A stretch of DNA of 64,000 nt from Imbricaverruca yamaguchii. Its lineage: Eukaryota > Arthropoda > Thecostraca > Neoverrucidae. Each line of letters begins with the position of its first letter. Positions within the stretch are counted from its first letter, which is position 1. The notes beneath the pieces are model-generated. The model was not told the origin of the DNA. It ran no database searches and worked only from the letters and a program-made list of their open reading frames with translations. Made by a program: the position numbers and the translations under genes. This document shows positions 35,480 through 46,280 of this stretch, one piece after another. Where the stretch lies: positions 248,001 to 312,000 of the forward strand of contig JAOTOL010001321.1 in the NCBI GenBank assembly GCA_034440575.1, in the 5' to 3' direction.

Positions 35480-36720
35480 ATAATAACACTGACCCCAGCT
35501 TGACACCGGACTCCGTATCGGAATTTCCACCATTGACCACACTTGATATTCTCTCGACTCTGGAACTCGCGTACACCTACGTGTATGCCGATCAGTTCCT
35601 TTGGACGACGCAATGTGGACATTCTGTGCCCCGCCTACCCGCCTCTGTGCCGCGCCTGTTCGCCCCAAGATCACGCACCAGGATAGTGTGTGGTCTTGGG
35701 GCAAACAGGACCACCCACGGCAAAGTGCGTGGGCTTGCGCCCATGTTCGCCCAAGACCACGCACCAGACCAGACCATCACTCTGCATGCCGCTTACCCAC
35801 GCTCGACCCTGACCACGCCCTCCCAGCCTGAACCGATCAAATGCACCGAAACCTGCCGCGACGTAGTCGTCAAGTCTGTCGAGAAGATGTCTCCTTTTGT
35901 CGTGTCGACCTACCAAAGAACTCATCGCCATCTGCTCCAGTCAATCCCGCAATTGAAGCTAACGAAACCATCATCATGAAAGCTCAAACCCGTTCCCAGA
36001 CCAAAGCCCTCCTCCGCACCACCACATTTTGTGGCAACTCCGTCTCCATCACTCTTCACTCCAACCTCAACACCAACAAGGGCACCATCTTCGCGTCGAG
36101 CCATGCTTCATGTCTGAAACTGGCATTCAACAGGAGGGGGTGACCCATGTCCGCTACATTCTCTTCTTCAAAGATGGCCAGAACCGTGACACTAATCTCC
36201 TAATTCTTACCTTCACCTTTACCTTTCTTTCCAAAGACCCTTCTCGCCGGCTACCAAGTCCGCGTCTTCATTCCAAATCCCCTCCGCTGCTTTAACTATC
36301 AGCACTTTGGTCATGGCGGTCAAAGATGCCGGATACCAGCCCGATGCCCCAAATGCCGCGAGACACCACCTGATATCCGGATACCACCTGCTCCATCCAG
36401 CCAAATCCCACATCTGCAACACATCTGACCACGTCCCCTATCTGTCCGGTCTGGAGAAAGGAAAAGCAGGTCTGCGCTGTCAAGGCCGCGACCGGCGTCG
36501 TCTACCCCAAGGCACGTTGAACCGTCGGAACCTCGTTCAAGAAAGACATACGCCCAGGCAGCCAGTACCATTCGCCCCACCCTTCGCGTGAGCACCACTT
36601 CCACTTTCACGCAAACAGACATGATACCCGGCCTAGCTCCACCCACCAAACGCAAGCCACTCACCACACCGAAGCCGACAACTCCCAGTCCGAAGACTCA
36701 GGCCACTCCTGCGAGGAGTG
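35480..36720 (+). pseudogene. LINE ORF1 (gag-like) relic with RRM-like and zinc-knuckle regions
   Basis: Several frames together spell a Jockey-type ORF1. First comes KAQTRSQTKALLRTTTFCGN with SVSITLHSNLNTNKGTIFAS (RRM-like region, about 35975-36100). GIQQEGVTHVRYILFFKDGQ and DTNLLILTFT follow (about 36125-36220), then IPNPLRC in another frame. A knuckle CFNYQHFGHGGQRC lies at 36288-36329, whose second Cys is Tyr, then CPKC with the rest lost. VWRKEKQVCAVKAATGVVYP and KAR end at a stop near 36515. It would bind element RNA if intact; multiple frameshifts make it dead. The first 190 codons (from 35404) start within the MITE and cannot be assigned. No ORF2 follows. Confidence 0.82.
35657..35707. 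repeat. Imperfect inverted repeat, 22-nt arms (19 pairs), 7-nt loop, plus a third direct copy
   Basis: The left arm 35657-35678 pairs with 35686-35707 at 19 of 22 positions around the loop CAGGATA. The same word (TGTTCGCCCAAGACCACGCA) recurs in direct orientation at about 35742-35761. It lies inside the unassigned upstream part of the LINE ORF1 relic. Confidence 0.85.
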
Positions 36721-36789
36721 GCAGACCTTGGAGCCATTCGGCTCGGAATGTCGCCCTCGACTCGAGTCCGCCACCGGGACAGCCCAGCG

Positions 36790-37245
36790 CGTCCAGTGTC
36801 AGCTGACACACCTAACCTGGCCGGCTTCAGTACACCACCGGGACATTTGGGGACGAGTAGCTAGGGGTAAGTTGTTTTTAATGAAAGGGTTTGGGTCCAG
36901 TGTCAGCTGACGCACCTACCCGCGACCATCGGCTTGAGATACACGTCGTGAACCAGACACAACTGTCGGGACAAGGCGCGTCCAGTGTCAGCTGACACAC
37001 CTACCCTCGGGCAGTTTGTGCCATCCTGGCCGGCTTCAGTACACTGTCGGGACAGCCAGGCGCGTCCAGTGTCAGCTGACACACCTACCCCGACCGGCTT
37101 CAGTACACTGTCGGGACAGCCAGGCGCGTCCAGTGTCAGCTGACACACACACCTATCCTGTCCCCGGCCGTCAGCTTCACTATCGAACGCCTTTCCCGTG
37201 TGATCGTCCATTGTCAGCTGGTACACCTCCCCCAGCCGGCAATTG
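36790..37245. repeat. Tandem array with TGTCAGCTGACA palindrome in each unit
   Basis: Six occurrences of GTCCAGTGTCAGCTGACACA or a near variant, at about 36797, 36896, 36979, 37064, 37128 and 37207. They are separated by segments sharing CCGGCTTCAGTACACTGTCG and GGACAGCCAGGCGC. Units are about 64 to 100 bp. The 12-bp palindrome TGTCAGCTGACA contains the E-box CAGCTG and is the best conserved part. No open frame follows the period. Confidence 0.9.
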
Positions 37246-37299
37246 CAACCGATTGATCCATCTATCCACTAGCCTTGCCAAACGACTTTGATTGAACCA

Positions 37300-37945
37300 C
37301 AGAGAGCAACATTCATGATAATGATCAATATCCCATTGGCTTCATACCAACTTTTTCAACAGCAGCTGATACCACACCTCGCTTTATCCCTCGTTGGAAA
37401 ATTGTGAAGGCAGATTGCACCACGTTTGAGAAACTGTAATGTATACAATCCAACCTAGATTATTTACCCTCTTCAGAACATTAACTTAATCGCCAATACA
37501 CTTAGAAGTAGCGCTTGCAGCACTTCCACTGCAAAGTATTTTGCAAAGAGAACACCAATACCTTCGTGGTGTTCGGAAGGAACGCAGGCAATTGCGGCAG
37601 AAAACGAGCATTTCTAATATATTTAACGTCATACAGATAAACTAAATGTAATCCATCGAAGCCATGCATATGCAACACCTCATCACATCATGCGTGATGC
37701 TAGGCGCTGTTCATGGACAATATACCTGCAACAACTCACCTTTAGAACAGTTTTAAGTGAAAGCTGTTGATTGGTCCTTCGTTTGTACGGTTGTTCCAAA
37801 TTTAGTTCATTCCCGACCATGACAATCCCAGATTTCACAAGTACAGAATTGCATGCAGTGATACACACCATAGCTACATGCACGGCCCACAATAGCCACA
37901 ATTAGGGTGTAGGGAGTGAATGCGTCCAGGCAGGAGTAGGGTCAA
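37300..37945. other. No recognisable feature
   Basis: AT-rich spacer between the tandem array and MITE copy E. Confidence 0.5.
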
Positions 37946-38824
37946 TTAACCATATTCCTGTCTCTCCGGTCAGATCCTCACACTCCGTATCTGGGGGGAT
38001 AGTAACCCCCATCTAAAATCCAACCTAAGCGTCGCACGAAATCGAAAGAGGTGTCATCGGAAAGCACTCGACGAGCAGGACCCGGGTCTACACCCCAAAT
38101 CCACAAAGTGACGTCACTAGGGTGGGGGGGGGGGGCTAGATTTTCACGACCTTTCACGACTTGCATTGTGCTTTTGGCTCTGGGGAGTTCACTTTTGTGG
38201 ATATATGAACAAAAACAAAATGTATTTGGAATGAGAAATGGACAGCGAAATCGACCACGGCCATGTTTTGTTTAGCCCCCAAAATAAAAATGTTTTATTT
38301 TTGAAAATTCAAAGTTTTCAATATTTTGAAGTTTTGAGTTTTCAAGTTTTGAGTTTTCAAGTTTTCTTTCATTTTTCTTTCCAAATTGACAGACTGGAAA
38401 ACGTTGTTGAAATCAACTTGATCTCATACAAAATGCTTACTTTAGCCAGAATCTTATATTTGAGCTCTAATAAGCAAATATGCAAAATATACAAGTTGTC
38501 AAAGACGGAAAAAAGAGACAAATTCCACTCGTACGTTTTGTTGCATCCCTAAAAATAAGCAAACGTTGAATGTTTCATTATAATATCTGTATCCGTTGAA
38601 GCGTTACCACTGGTTGAACTCTTTTAGAGGCGACCTCACTTGCCCTAGATTAACTCGTTGACCCTAGATGACCTGACTTCAAAAGTTTGACATAACATGC
38701 CAAATTGATGTGGAAGAAGGTATGCCAAATTTCGGCGCGCTGCCACGCGCCGTTCGTTCACTATCCGCGAAAAACCTGAGGGGGATGGGCGGTTGAAGAC
38801 ACCCCCGGAACGGCGCGGGCCAAA
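37946..38824 (+). mobile_element. TTAA-bounded MITE, copy E
   Basis: TTAA at 37946-37949 is followed by a slightly decayed left end, then TCTCCGGTCAGATCCTCACA, the TCGCACGAAATCGAAAGAGG block, a G12 run (38124-38135), and the usual centre and right end (TATCCGCGAAAAACCTG). The right TTAA has become CCAA near 38821-38824. Same orientation as A, B and C. Confidence 0.82.
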
Positions 38825-39063
38825 CACCACATCTGATACTGACTGGTCATCATAAAGATGGTCGCACTGCTACATTTTACCATGACTTGCATCTCATTAC
38901 ATTACGGCAAGTTTGATGTCTATCCGTGCATTTGCAGATATATTAAGTCACTTCACGCAAGCAAGGATCATTTTTAGCACACAACAATGGTTACGAATTC
39001 AATGCGGAAGTACGTGCTGTCACGTGCTCACTTTTTCTCTCGCTAGATGCATATTGGAAAACA

Positions 39064-39170
39064 TATACCATTACACATCCTAGAAATATATAATATTACA
39101 CATCTTATAAAATGCATACTATTACACATCTTACAAAATTCATACTATTACACATCTTACAAAACATAGT
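39064..39170. repeat. 28-bp tandem repeat, about 4 copies
   Basis: Units of the type ATACTATTACACATCTTACA with AAATTC, AAATGC or AAACAT ends. A/T-rich and mildly diverged. Confidence 0.9.
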
Positions 39171-39297
39171 AATTACAGAATGTCACCGAAACGGTACGAT
39201 GAGCGCCTGCAATTGCATGAGCAAGGTTTCGAATGCGCATGCAGGCCACGGCTACATCAAATTCGTGTAATCTCTAACCAGATATCTTCCGATGTGT

Positions 39298-39372
39298 TCG
39301 TCTGAGCGGCGTTCATCTGAACGGAGTTCGTCTGAACATTGTTCGTCTGAACACTGTTCGTCAGAACGGTGA
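39298..39372. repeat. 15-bp tandem repeat, about 5 copies (GTTCGTCTGAACRNN)
   Basis: GTTCGTCTGAAC with a three-base variable end, five times. GTTCGTCTGAAC is itself close to palindromic (GTTC...GAAC). It lies at the edge of the GC-rich island that follows. Confidence 0.92.
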
Positions 39373-39407
39373 CGAAACGGTGCATGTCTCCGGCGTGTAT
39401 TTTTCAG

Positions 39408-39535
39408 AGCTGATCGGCTTTGCGGCGGCGTTGATCCAGTCCAAGGAGCTGTCTGTTTGTCAGGGTGGATTGTGTCAGCCTGACCAGCCAAGTCCAGCCG
39501 CGGCGAGCAGCCCTGCTCATCTCCCACACCATCGC
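39408..39535 (+). CDS. Candidate internal exon (weak)
   Basis: A pyrimidine-rich acceptor GTATTTTTCAG ends at 39407 and a GTGAGA donor starts at 39536, inside a CpG-rich island. One frame is open throughout and reads LIGFAAALIQSKELSVCQGG, then LCQPDQPSPAAASSP and HLPHHR, with mostly G/C third codon positions. No domain is recognised, and the minus strand is also open here. An ATG at 39380 gives the same frame an alternative start. Context: no neighbouring exon identified. Confidence 0.25.
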
Positions 39536-40020
39536 GTGAGACCAGCCGGATTTGTCCACTGTGCACCAGAGTCTGGCGAACGGTGACCCAGTTCACGGTG
39601 TGCGCACGAGCGGAGGGGGGTGGGAGGGGGAGGGCGGCCCGGTCAACGTCCACGGTCCCACGGCAATCGCCAGTGCGATACGGGGTGACTGGTAAGCCAA
39701 CACTTGCGCAACACCGCGTACACCGAGCACGGCGGACGGTGTGGACTGCTTTCGGTGGCGTGTGTATCCTTTAGGGATGTCCAGACCGGCGGTAATGGAT
39801 CGGTTACACCATAGGGGGTAAATACCGAGGCACGTGACGCAGGGACAAGCCCGGTGTCGCGGCAACGAGCATGACGAGCTCCAAACGTTTCCCAATGATA
39901 ACCAATACAGGTTTAGGGCAACTGAGGAGATGTTCTTACTGCGATTGAGTGAACCACGTCTATTTGCTGCCATCGGTTATTTGTTATGTCATAGGTCAGC
40001 TTAACTGCTGCGGATCAGGA
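39536..40020. other. GC-rich island, remainder
   Basis: CpG-rich to about 39900 with no recognised domain, then a return to background composition. Confidence 0.4.
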
Positions 40021-40487
40021 AGTGCTTAATCACTCCAGATATGATAGGCATTGGATTGTGCTGTCAGCGTAAAATCCAACTTCGCTCCATTATACTATAA
40101 TAATGGTGTCCAGTACAATTTTTTTTTTCAGACGGTAGCGCCAGGACATCCTTCTAGTCACACACATTAGCGGCACACAGTACACGGCACCCTTTTTCCA
40201 TCAGTGGCACCAATCTACAGGTAATGACATTGGTTTTTTTGTTGGGACATGTCATGCCAAAAATATACCGTGGCTACGACATTCCATAAGCATGATGAAT
40301 ATTGACATCCTGAATGATGAAATGCACTTGAAAATAACATCAGCTGGAATAACAACACCAGCATTGTCAGATTTGATGGCTAAGAAAGGTGCAGTCAGAT
40401 TGTATGACTAACAAAGGTGCAGTACTCATCTGCCTGACTTGATAGGTCATCGGAATATAAGTACATTGGATACCGTGCAGTATCGGG

Positions 40488-40580
40488 CCTTGAGGAAATA
40501 GTATGCAGGTCAGCATCTGAACGTGAGGAAATAGGATACAGGTCAGCATCGGAACATGAGGAAATAGGATATGTGTCAGC
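40488..40580. repeat. 36-bp tandem repeat, 2.5 copies
   Basis: GAGGAAATAGGATACAGGTC followed by AGCATCGGAACRT, three times with minor changes. The minus translation shows the 12-residue repeat LTCILFPHVQML, which is a by-product. Confidence 0.9.
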
Positions 40581-40589
40581 GAGTTGTCT

Positions 40590-41270
40590 TCAGGGTCAGC
40601 AAATTCATTGTTAGTGGTGTGAAGCCCCTCAACATATGACACTTTTTGGAATGAAAAGGAATGGGAAATCATCGACGAAAATGAGAAGTAAGTATATAAA
40701 CTTATTTTTCCTTTGGTGTCACTTTCCACCCAACGAGTGGAATTTTCTGGCACTGCTCTAAGGATGTATGTGGGTGAGTGTGGGGTCTCTGGGGAGCACA
40801 TCCTAGGAGAAATCAGCCCTCCATGCGAAAATCGTGGATATATTTCTGTGGAGGAGTGCTGGCCAGGAGCACTGTCAATATTCTGTCCTACGAAAGTCCC
40901 GACCTCCTCTAGCAGCACTAAAAGAGGTCTGCTTTCATGCCTTATCCCATCGCTGCCTTTTGCCCAATCAGTGACCACAACAAATTATCATATTATTACT
41001 AAGGGAACGCAGGAGGGAAGGGGAAGGGGGCGCGGGTTCTACTTTGTTCGGATGGTGGTTCTAAAGTCGCTAACAGACGAAGTGCAGAATAAAAATGCCC
41101 TTGTAGAGGCAGTAAAACAATAAATAAGCTGTGCGCGACATTTATACATACTTTATAGCTTGAAAGTATTTCACGGTTATGCATTTGCCTTGATGACACA
41201 TTTATGGCACTCATTCAGGGCTCTTCATTATTTCAAATTCATCATCGTGCTCGAACATGGCAAGATGCAA
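40590..41270. other. No recognisable gene
   Basis: A plus frame of 136 codons (40713-41123) is open but shows no motif I recognise and has no splice or promoter context. I leave it unassigned. Confidence 0.45.
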
Positions 41271-41619
41271 ATTATATATATATATATATATATATAGATA
41301 ATACAATATATATGCAGTTAGGAAGTGTCCACGTGAGCGCATGTGCCACATAGTCACCATTGATGAGCGTTGTCCGTCTGAAGGCTTCGTTCGGAAGACC
41401 CAGTCGTGCAAACACCCAGTCGTGATCAGTTAGCAGTGGCGACAGTACGGGCATTGCCACCCAGATTACACCGCTGTCGCCGCACAGCCGAAGGCGGCCG
41501 GCATTTTCGCCAGTTCAGCACACTGGCCACTGGCCGGCCAGCGGTGTACACACTGACTGTGGACGACGAGTTGCGCCACTAGATTAACGACCAAAGCCAC
41601 CGCTGGTCCCTGTTAGTCA

Positions 41620-41647
41620 CGTGTGCACACACCCACACCCAAACACA

Positions 41648-41685
<38 letters not shown>

Positions 41686-41720
41686 TATATATATATATAT
41701 ACACATACACACACACACAT

Positions 41721-41806
<86 letters not shown>

Positions 41807-41935
41807 TCAGTACAGACACACACACACACAACACAACACATACATACAGACAAACAAACACACTCACACACGCACACAACACATCACATACAGACAGACA
41901 AACAAACACACACACGCGCACACACATGCAACACT
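41620..41935. repeat. Compound (CA)n / (TA)n microsatellite
   Basis: A CA run, a short TA run, CA again, about 70 bases of TA (41731-41801), then CA- and CAGACAAA-rich sequence. A shorter (TA)n lies at 41275-41296. Long Tyr/Ile, Thr/His and Val/Cys frames across it are artefacts. Confidence 0.98.
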
Positions 41936-41939
41936 CACA

Positions 41940-42560
41940 GGCCACTCAGTCCCACTAGCGAGGCCTGTACGGGGTGCAGCTGAGCCAATTTTTAATGAGC
42001 GCCAGCATTGCTGAGGCTGTTCGTGCGGCAGCTGCTATGCATGGCTTGTCTGCCACCCGGGCAGAACGCGCCTGGCGATCCATGCGTGTCAGGCTACATG
42101 CGGCGTGCATTTTGATCAGGTTGTGCGTCACACCCCGGGCAGGGAGTGTACAAGTCGACGGCGACTGCCGTGATTTCGCCGCTGCACGTACAAGCAAGCC
42201 GTAGCTGGGATGGTTCGACCAAGCCCCCGACAAAACCGTGGCCTACACATCGGATGTGTGAGTCATCGGGCATTGTTGGTGGCTTCTGGGCAATAATCGC
42301 TCGCCGGGGCCAGTGGTTGTGTGCAGCGCGCGGATGCCTCGTGTGCTGGAGGTCTGCAGGTGGTGTGGGACCCAAGCGATTGCGGTCGCCACGTCACCAC
42401 CGGCTTCGTTGACCGACTGTGCCGACCCGTTCTTGTCCACACTGGAGAGCGTCGGTCAGGTAGGTTACATCAACACTCGGCCCGGTCCTCTGGACGGCGA
42501 GGCAGCTTACGATGTGAAGTGTGCGGCGGGGACCGGGTGCCAATATAGGAGGAGGGGGGG
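41940..42560. other. GC-rich island, unassigned
   Basis: CpG-rich, with open frames on both strands (for example plus 41974-42204, Ala/Arg-rich; minus 41955-42233). No domain or acceptor-donor pair convinces me. It could contain an exon or promoter of an unrecognised gene. Confidence 0.35.
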
Positions 42561-43230
42561 AGGGTGATCTGTCTCAGCATCGGAGGCGTGATCGTCCTGT
42601 AAACAAAAAAGCACATGCTCGAAAAACTCCATGGGAATAATGGAACCAAAAACTCCGAATCTCCCTCCGACATTTTCAGGTCATGGTGAAGCATTGGTAC
42701 TTTCGAATCGATATAAAACCATCTTTTCGATACAGTAATGCAAAATGAATTATATATTCAGAATCACAATGTAACACTTATTTCAAATATTTAAATTGTT
42801 TTGAACCAAGTTTACGCTTGACCTCAATGACCTTGTGATCTAATTTTGATTTTAACAAAAGTATAGCTTTCCTTACCTTTTAATATTTCTTAATGTAGGC
42901 AGGACACCTTTTTCTATGAATATGCATCAAGAACCTGGCGTATTTTACTTGTGACGCGTTACGTGACCTATGAAGGTCACCCTGTTCGCATCGCAATACC
43001 AGTTCATGCAGATTGTGATCGGAGCCATGCAATTCCTTTGTGATTACATTTTAAATTAGTGTGATATATGTTTAACCATAGGCAGATGTTTATGATTATG
43101 ACAATCGGAGGTCATGTGCATGAACTCGCATAATTATTTTATCCCACAAATGTGTCAAGTAAGCGACGCGTTGATATATGTAGAACGTGCGTTGTGTCAG
43201 CTATTAAACAAAATAAAGTGGCAATACGTG

Positions 43231-43395
43231 TCGCAGGGACCAAGTGGTCTAAGGGTTGGATATCAGTACCTAAACAGAAAGGTTGTGGGTTCGAATCTTA
43301 CCTATCTCCATTCGCCAGCCACGACCAATTGGCGTCAGAGATAAGCAATGCTAGCGGCTTAGCGGCCAAAGGGTCGTAATAATAAATATCCAACT
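43231..43395 (+). mobile_element. tRNA-derived SINE (tRNA-Leu-like head)
   Basis: The A box TGGTCTAAGGG at 43245-43255 matches TRGYNNARNNG, and the B box GTTCGAATC at 43289-43297 matches GWTCRANNC, 33 bases apart as in RNA polymerase III promoters. The surrounding words (CAAGTGGTCTAAGG, GTGGGTTCGAATC) resemble tRNA-Leu. The anticodon arm and acceptor stem do not fold properly, so it is not a working tRNA gene. A non-tRNA body (GCTAGCGGCTTAGCGGCC) and an AATAATAAATA tail follow. Target duplications are not clear. The partner LINE is unknown. Confidence 0.7.
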
Positions 43396-45655
43396 AACCA
43401 ATTGACAATACAAATCGCGAGAGTTTCAAGAGCACGGCGTAGGCAGCATGTCAAATATAATACAACTTTTAACCCGCGAGTCACTGGTGGGATCCTTCCC
43501 CCGTCTCCCTTGGTTTATCTGCCATAACAGGCACATGAATTGAGACAGGAGCTTGAGACTTGCAGTACTTTCAAATAAACACACCTAGATTACGTTGTGC
43601 ATAAATTAAATCAAGGTCATCTCAGGTCTCGTGACCTCATAGGCGTCATGTCAGAACACACCAATATGCAAAATTCCGTAGCATCTATTAATATGTATGC
43701 CAGTTTCTTAAAGATCCTTGTCAAAGTATGTCTTAGCAAATTAATTCCATTGTGCATGAAATCAAAACGGCAGTTTAACCTCCTCCCCTGTAGTGATATT
43801 GCTTGACCCGAGGCCAACAAGTATTTACATGGGGAATTTATATATGCACACTGTATGTATTTAACAACAACTGAGCTTCTACCCTAGCCAAATATCCTGG
43901 GCTTCGCTGCGAATATGAACTCTCGCAAACATTCAAATATATTTACTTGACATGAATTATGACCTCACCAGTGACCTCCAGGTAAACACAATTTATTCTC
44001 AGAACTTGTTGGATGAATGGTAGAAGCTGCTGCAGGAATGTATGGACCATTCCTGTTTTGTGCTTCGATCAGTCAGATAAGAAGCAGACGCTTTTGTAGC
44101 AGGTCACACGAGATGAATGAGTTTGTCTGTTTCAGTAAACTACAAAGTGATGCACGGTGCACTGGAATTTAACCGAGGGAAATCCTTGGACAGCATCTTA
44201 AAAGACACAATTAATTTTTTCTGATAAAATTAAACCATTTACTAATCTGAAACTCCCCTTTAGTGATTGTTTTCATTGAAGATCATCTTACACCCGCGCT
44301 TGACCTTCTGTGACCCCAGGTCATATAAATTCACCAAACGGTTTCATTCACAATCATAAGCATGTCAAAATAGCTTACAACATGGGAATAGCTTCCACCC
44401 TACTTCTAAATGGAAATGAATCGTTACATATAATGACAATCTACATGCGTTAGGATTGACGATGTAAATAGGATCACATTCAGAGGACACAAAAGACGTT
44501 GAAAAAAGAAACAACATTATTGGTGCATATTCATATAAACAACTGTTCTGCATTCATTTTCCGAAATTTACGCCTGAAAAATAGGAGAAGCTTGAATTTT
44601 GTTAACCCTAAACTTGGTCACGAGGTCTTTGGAGTCAAATGGAGATATTGTTCAGAACACGTTACATATTTGGGAAGAGGGGGAAATTTGGGTGTTAATT
44701 TTGAGTCTGCATTTCTACACAGCAAAATGGTTTTAAATGGTTCGCAAGTACCATGCATCGCCATAACCTGAAAATGCCTTAGTGCATAGGTCTTGACTTT
44801 CGTTTCTGATGAGATTGAGAATGATCTTTTCGAAATCAGCGTCCCATAGTTACCACGCGCACGAATTTTAGTCGCATTTCGAGAGGTGAGAGTGTTCTGG
44901 GTGGGTCGATCTGCCCTGGAGCGACCTGTCAATTGTCTGTTGGCTGTCTCACGCTGGGCATCTGTCCATCGACTGGCGAAACTCGATGGCTTCTTGACGG
45001 GTTATTTTCTGGCTGCATACCTGGGTGCTGTACAGATGTTCCAATATCAACACGCTTAGCTCCTTGTCCGTCGCTTTTGCTTTGCTTGGGAGTGACAACC
45101 ATGTTACGCTTGAGTATGCGTTTCTGCACCATTATGAACCTATATCTAAGACATTCAGATTAGGTGTCAGCTAAGCTATCGGCTACCTCCATCTATACGG
45201 TGAGCGTTGATGATAAGCAGTAGGGTAGCCTGGATGCACGATGTGGGAAAAATATCATATGAAAGTTCCACCTGTTCGACCACTAACTGAGTCCTTCTGC
45301 TGTACTAGCTCACAATGTACATATATGCCATGCTAGATATCATTGTATTCAGGGAACGTAATCTACGAGCGGGAGACTCTCCTCCTCATCGTCACAAAAA
45401 CGCTTGACACCGAGTATTCATGATCTACAGACACTTGACCCGTCGAGATCCGTGATGCAAGGCCCCACTCCCTCCCACACACACACAAACACAACCAGAA
45501 AGGTACTTATGCAGGCGCGGGCGTTCAAGCCCCGATGCAAGTGGGAGGGAAGAGATGAAGCTCCTGGCCGTCTATCCCCTGCTCTTTTGACATCGGTTTT
45601 CCAATTCTTCGTTCGGCTTTACTTTGGTATCCTTGATCAATGTAGTGAGGTCTGA
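43396..45655. other. No recognisable gene; scattered TGACCT words
   Basis: A/T-rich, with TGACCT/AGGTCA words around 43610-43640, 43961-43982 and 44302-44326. The open plus frame 44499-44771 is unassigned. Confidence 0.5.
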
Positions 45656-45659
45656 CCCC

Positions 45660-46130
45660 GAACAGTGAACAAATCCGTGATCACTGGCGGGTGCGGGCGG
45701 CGCGGAGGTCGAGCGGCACTCGATCTGGGCGTCTCCGCGGCGAGGCGCACGTCGGAGAGGCAGACGTCGGCCCTCCCATCAGCTGTAGGTACTTGAGACA
45801 CTGCAGGGCACAGAGCCACGACGGTGTCCGTGCGTCGGAGGATTACTGGACCTCTTCACGGTGTAGCGATCGCCATTGCCGGTCTGTCAAAGCACCACCA
45901 CACAACTCGCGCCGGGAACGGTGCGGGCCTCAAGTCCATGTCCATTCCATTCAAGTCCTTCCATCACATGATGCGATGGTCTTCCGGGTGGGGGGGGGGG
46001 GGTCCCGAAATGTATTGTTTTCTGATTTAACATATCGTGCAGGGGTACCACTTGGAACACGCGCAGGCGTTTGCTCGCCTACTTATCATTGATGACGGCG
46101 AAGCAGCAGGCGGCGAAGCAGCTGGCAGCG
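45660..46130. other. GC-rich island with G13 run
   Basis: CpG-rich from about 45660, with a run of 13 G at 45990-46002. Open on both strands. The right edge contains the small candidate exon listed next. Confidence 0.4.
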
Positions 46131-46180
46131 AAGCAGCTGCAGGAAATATGTACTGTATGTTACTGGCGAGCACACATTGA
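46043..46180 (+). CDS. Candidate short exon/ORF end, Ala/Glu-rich (weak)
   Basis: It follows a possible acceptor (CATATCGTGCAG, ending 46042). One frame reads GYHLEHAQAFARLLIIDDGE then AAGGEAAGSEAAAG to a stop at 46180. It includes a 15-bp repeat (GGCGAAGCAGCWGGC) three times. Another frame is equally open (AKQQAAKQLAAKQLQ). The call is little more than a reading-frame observation; no homology is recognised. Confidence 0.15.
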   Translation, partial: GYHLEHAQAFARLLIIDDGEAAGGEAAGSEAAAGNMYCMLLASTH

Positions 46181-46280
46181 ACGGACTCAGTATACCTTGT
46201 GCACCTGTACGCATTTCAGGCCGAGGCGATACAAAGTGTTAAGTCCTGAAGATTCGACACAGAACAGGTAAATTAATTCA

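Noticed and set aside
35404..35979. 191-codon ORF beginning inside MITE copy D
   Set aside because: Its start and first codons lie in the transposon's terminal sequence; only later frames belong to the LINE ORF1 relic, so it is not one gene.
36790..37245. CRISPR-like array (near-constant 20-base core with variable spacers)
   Set aside because: Eukaryotic context, irregular spacer lengths with mutual similarity and no cas genes; it is a decayed tandem repeat.
41613..41983. Tyr/Ile, Thr/His and Val/Cys repeat ORFs
   Set aside because: Products of the compound (CA)n/(TA)n microsatellite.
43468..43500. Another TTAACCCGCG MITE end
   Set aside because: Only the first ten bases match; the internal landmarks of the family do not follow.
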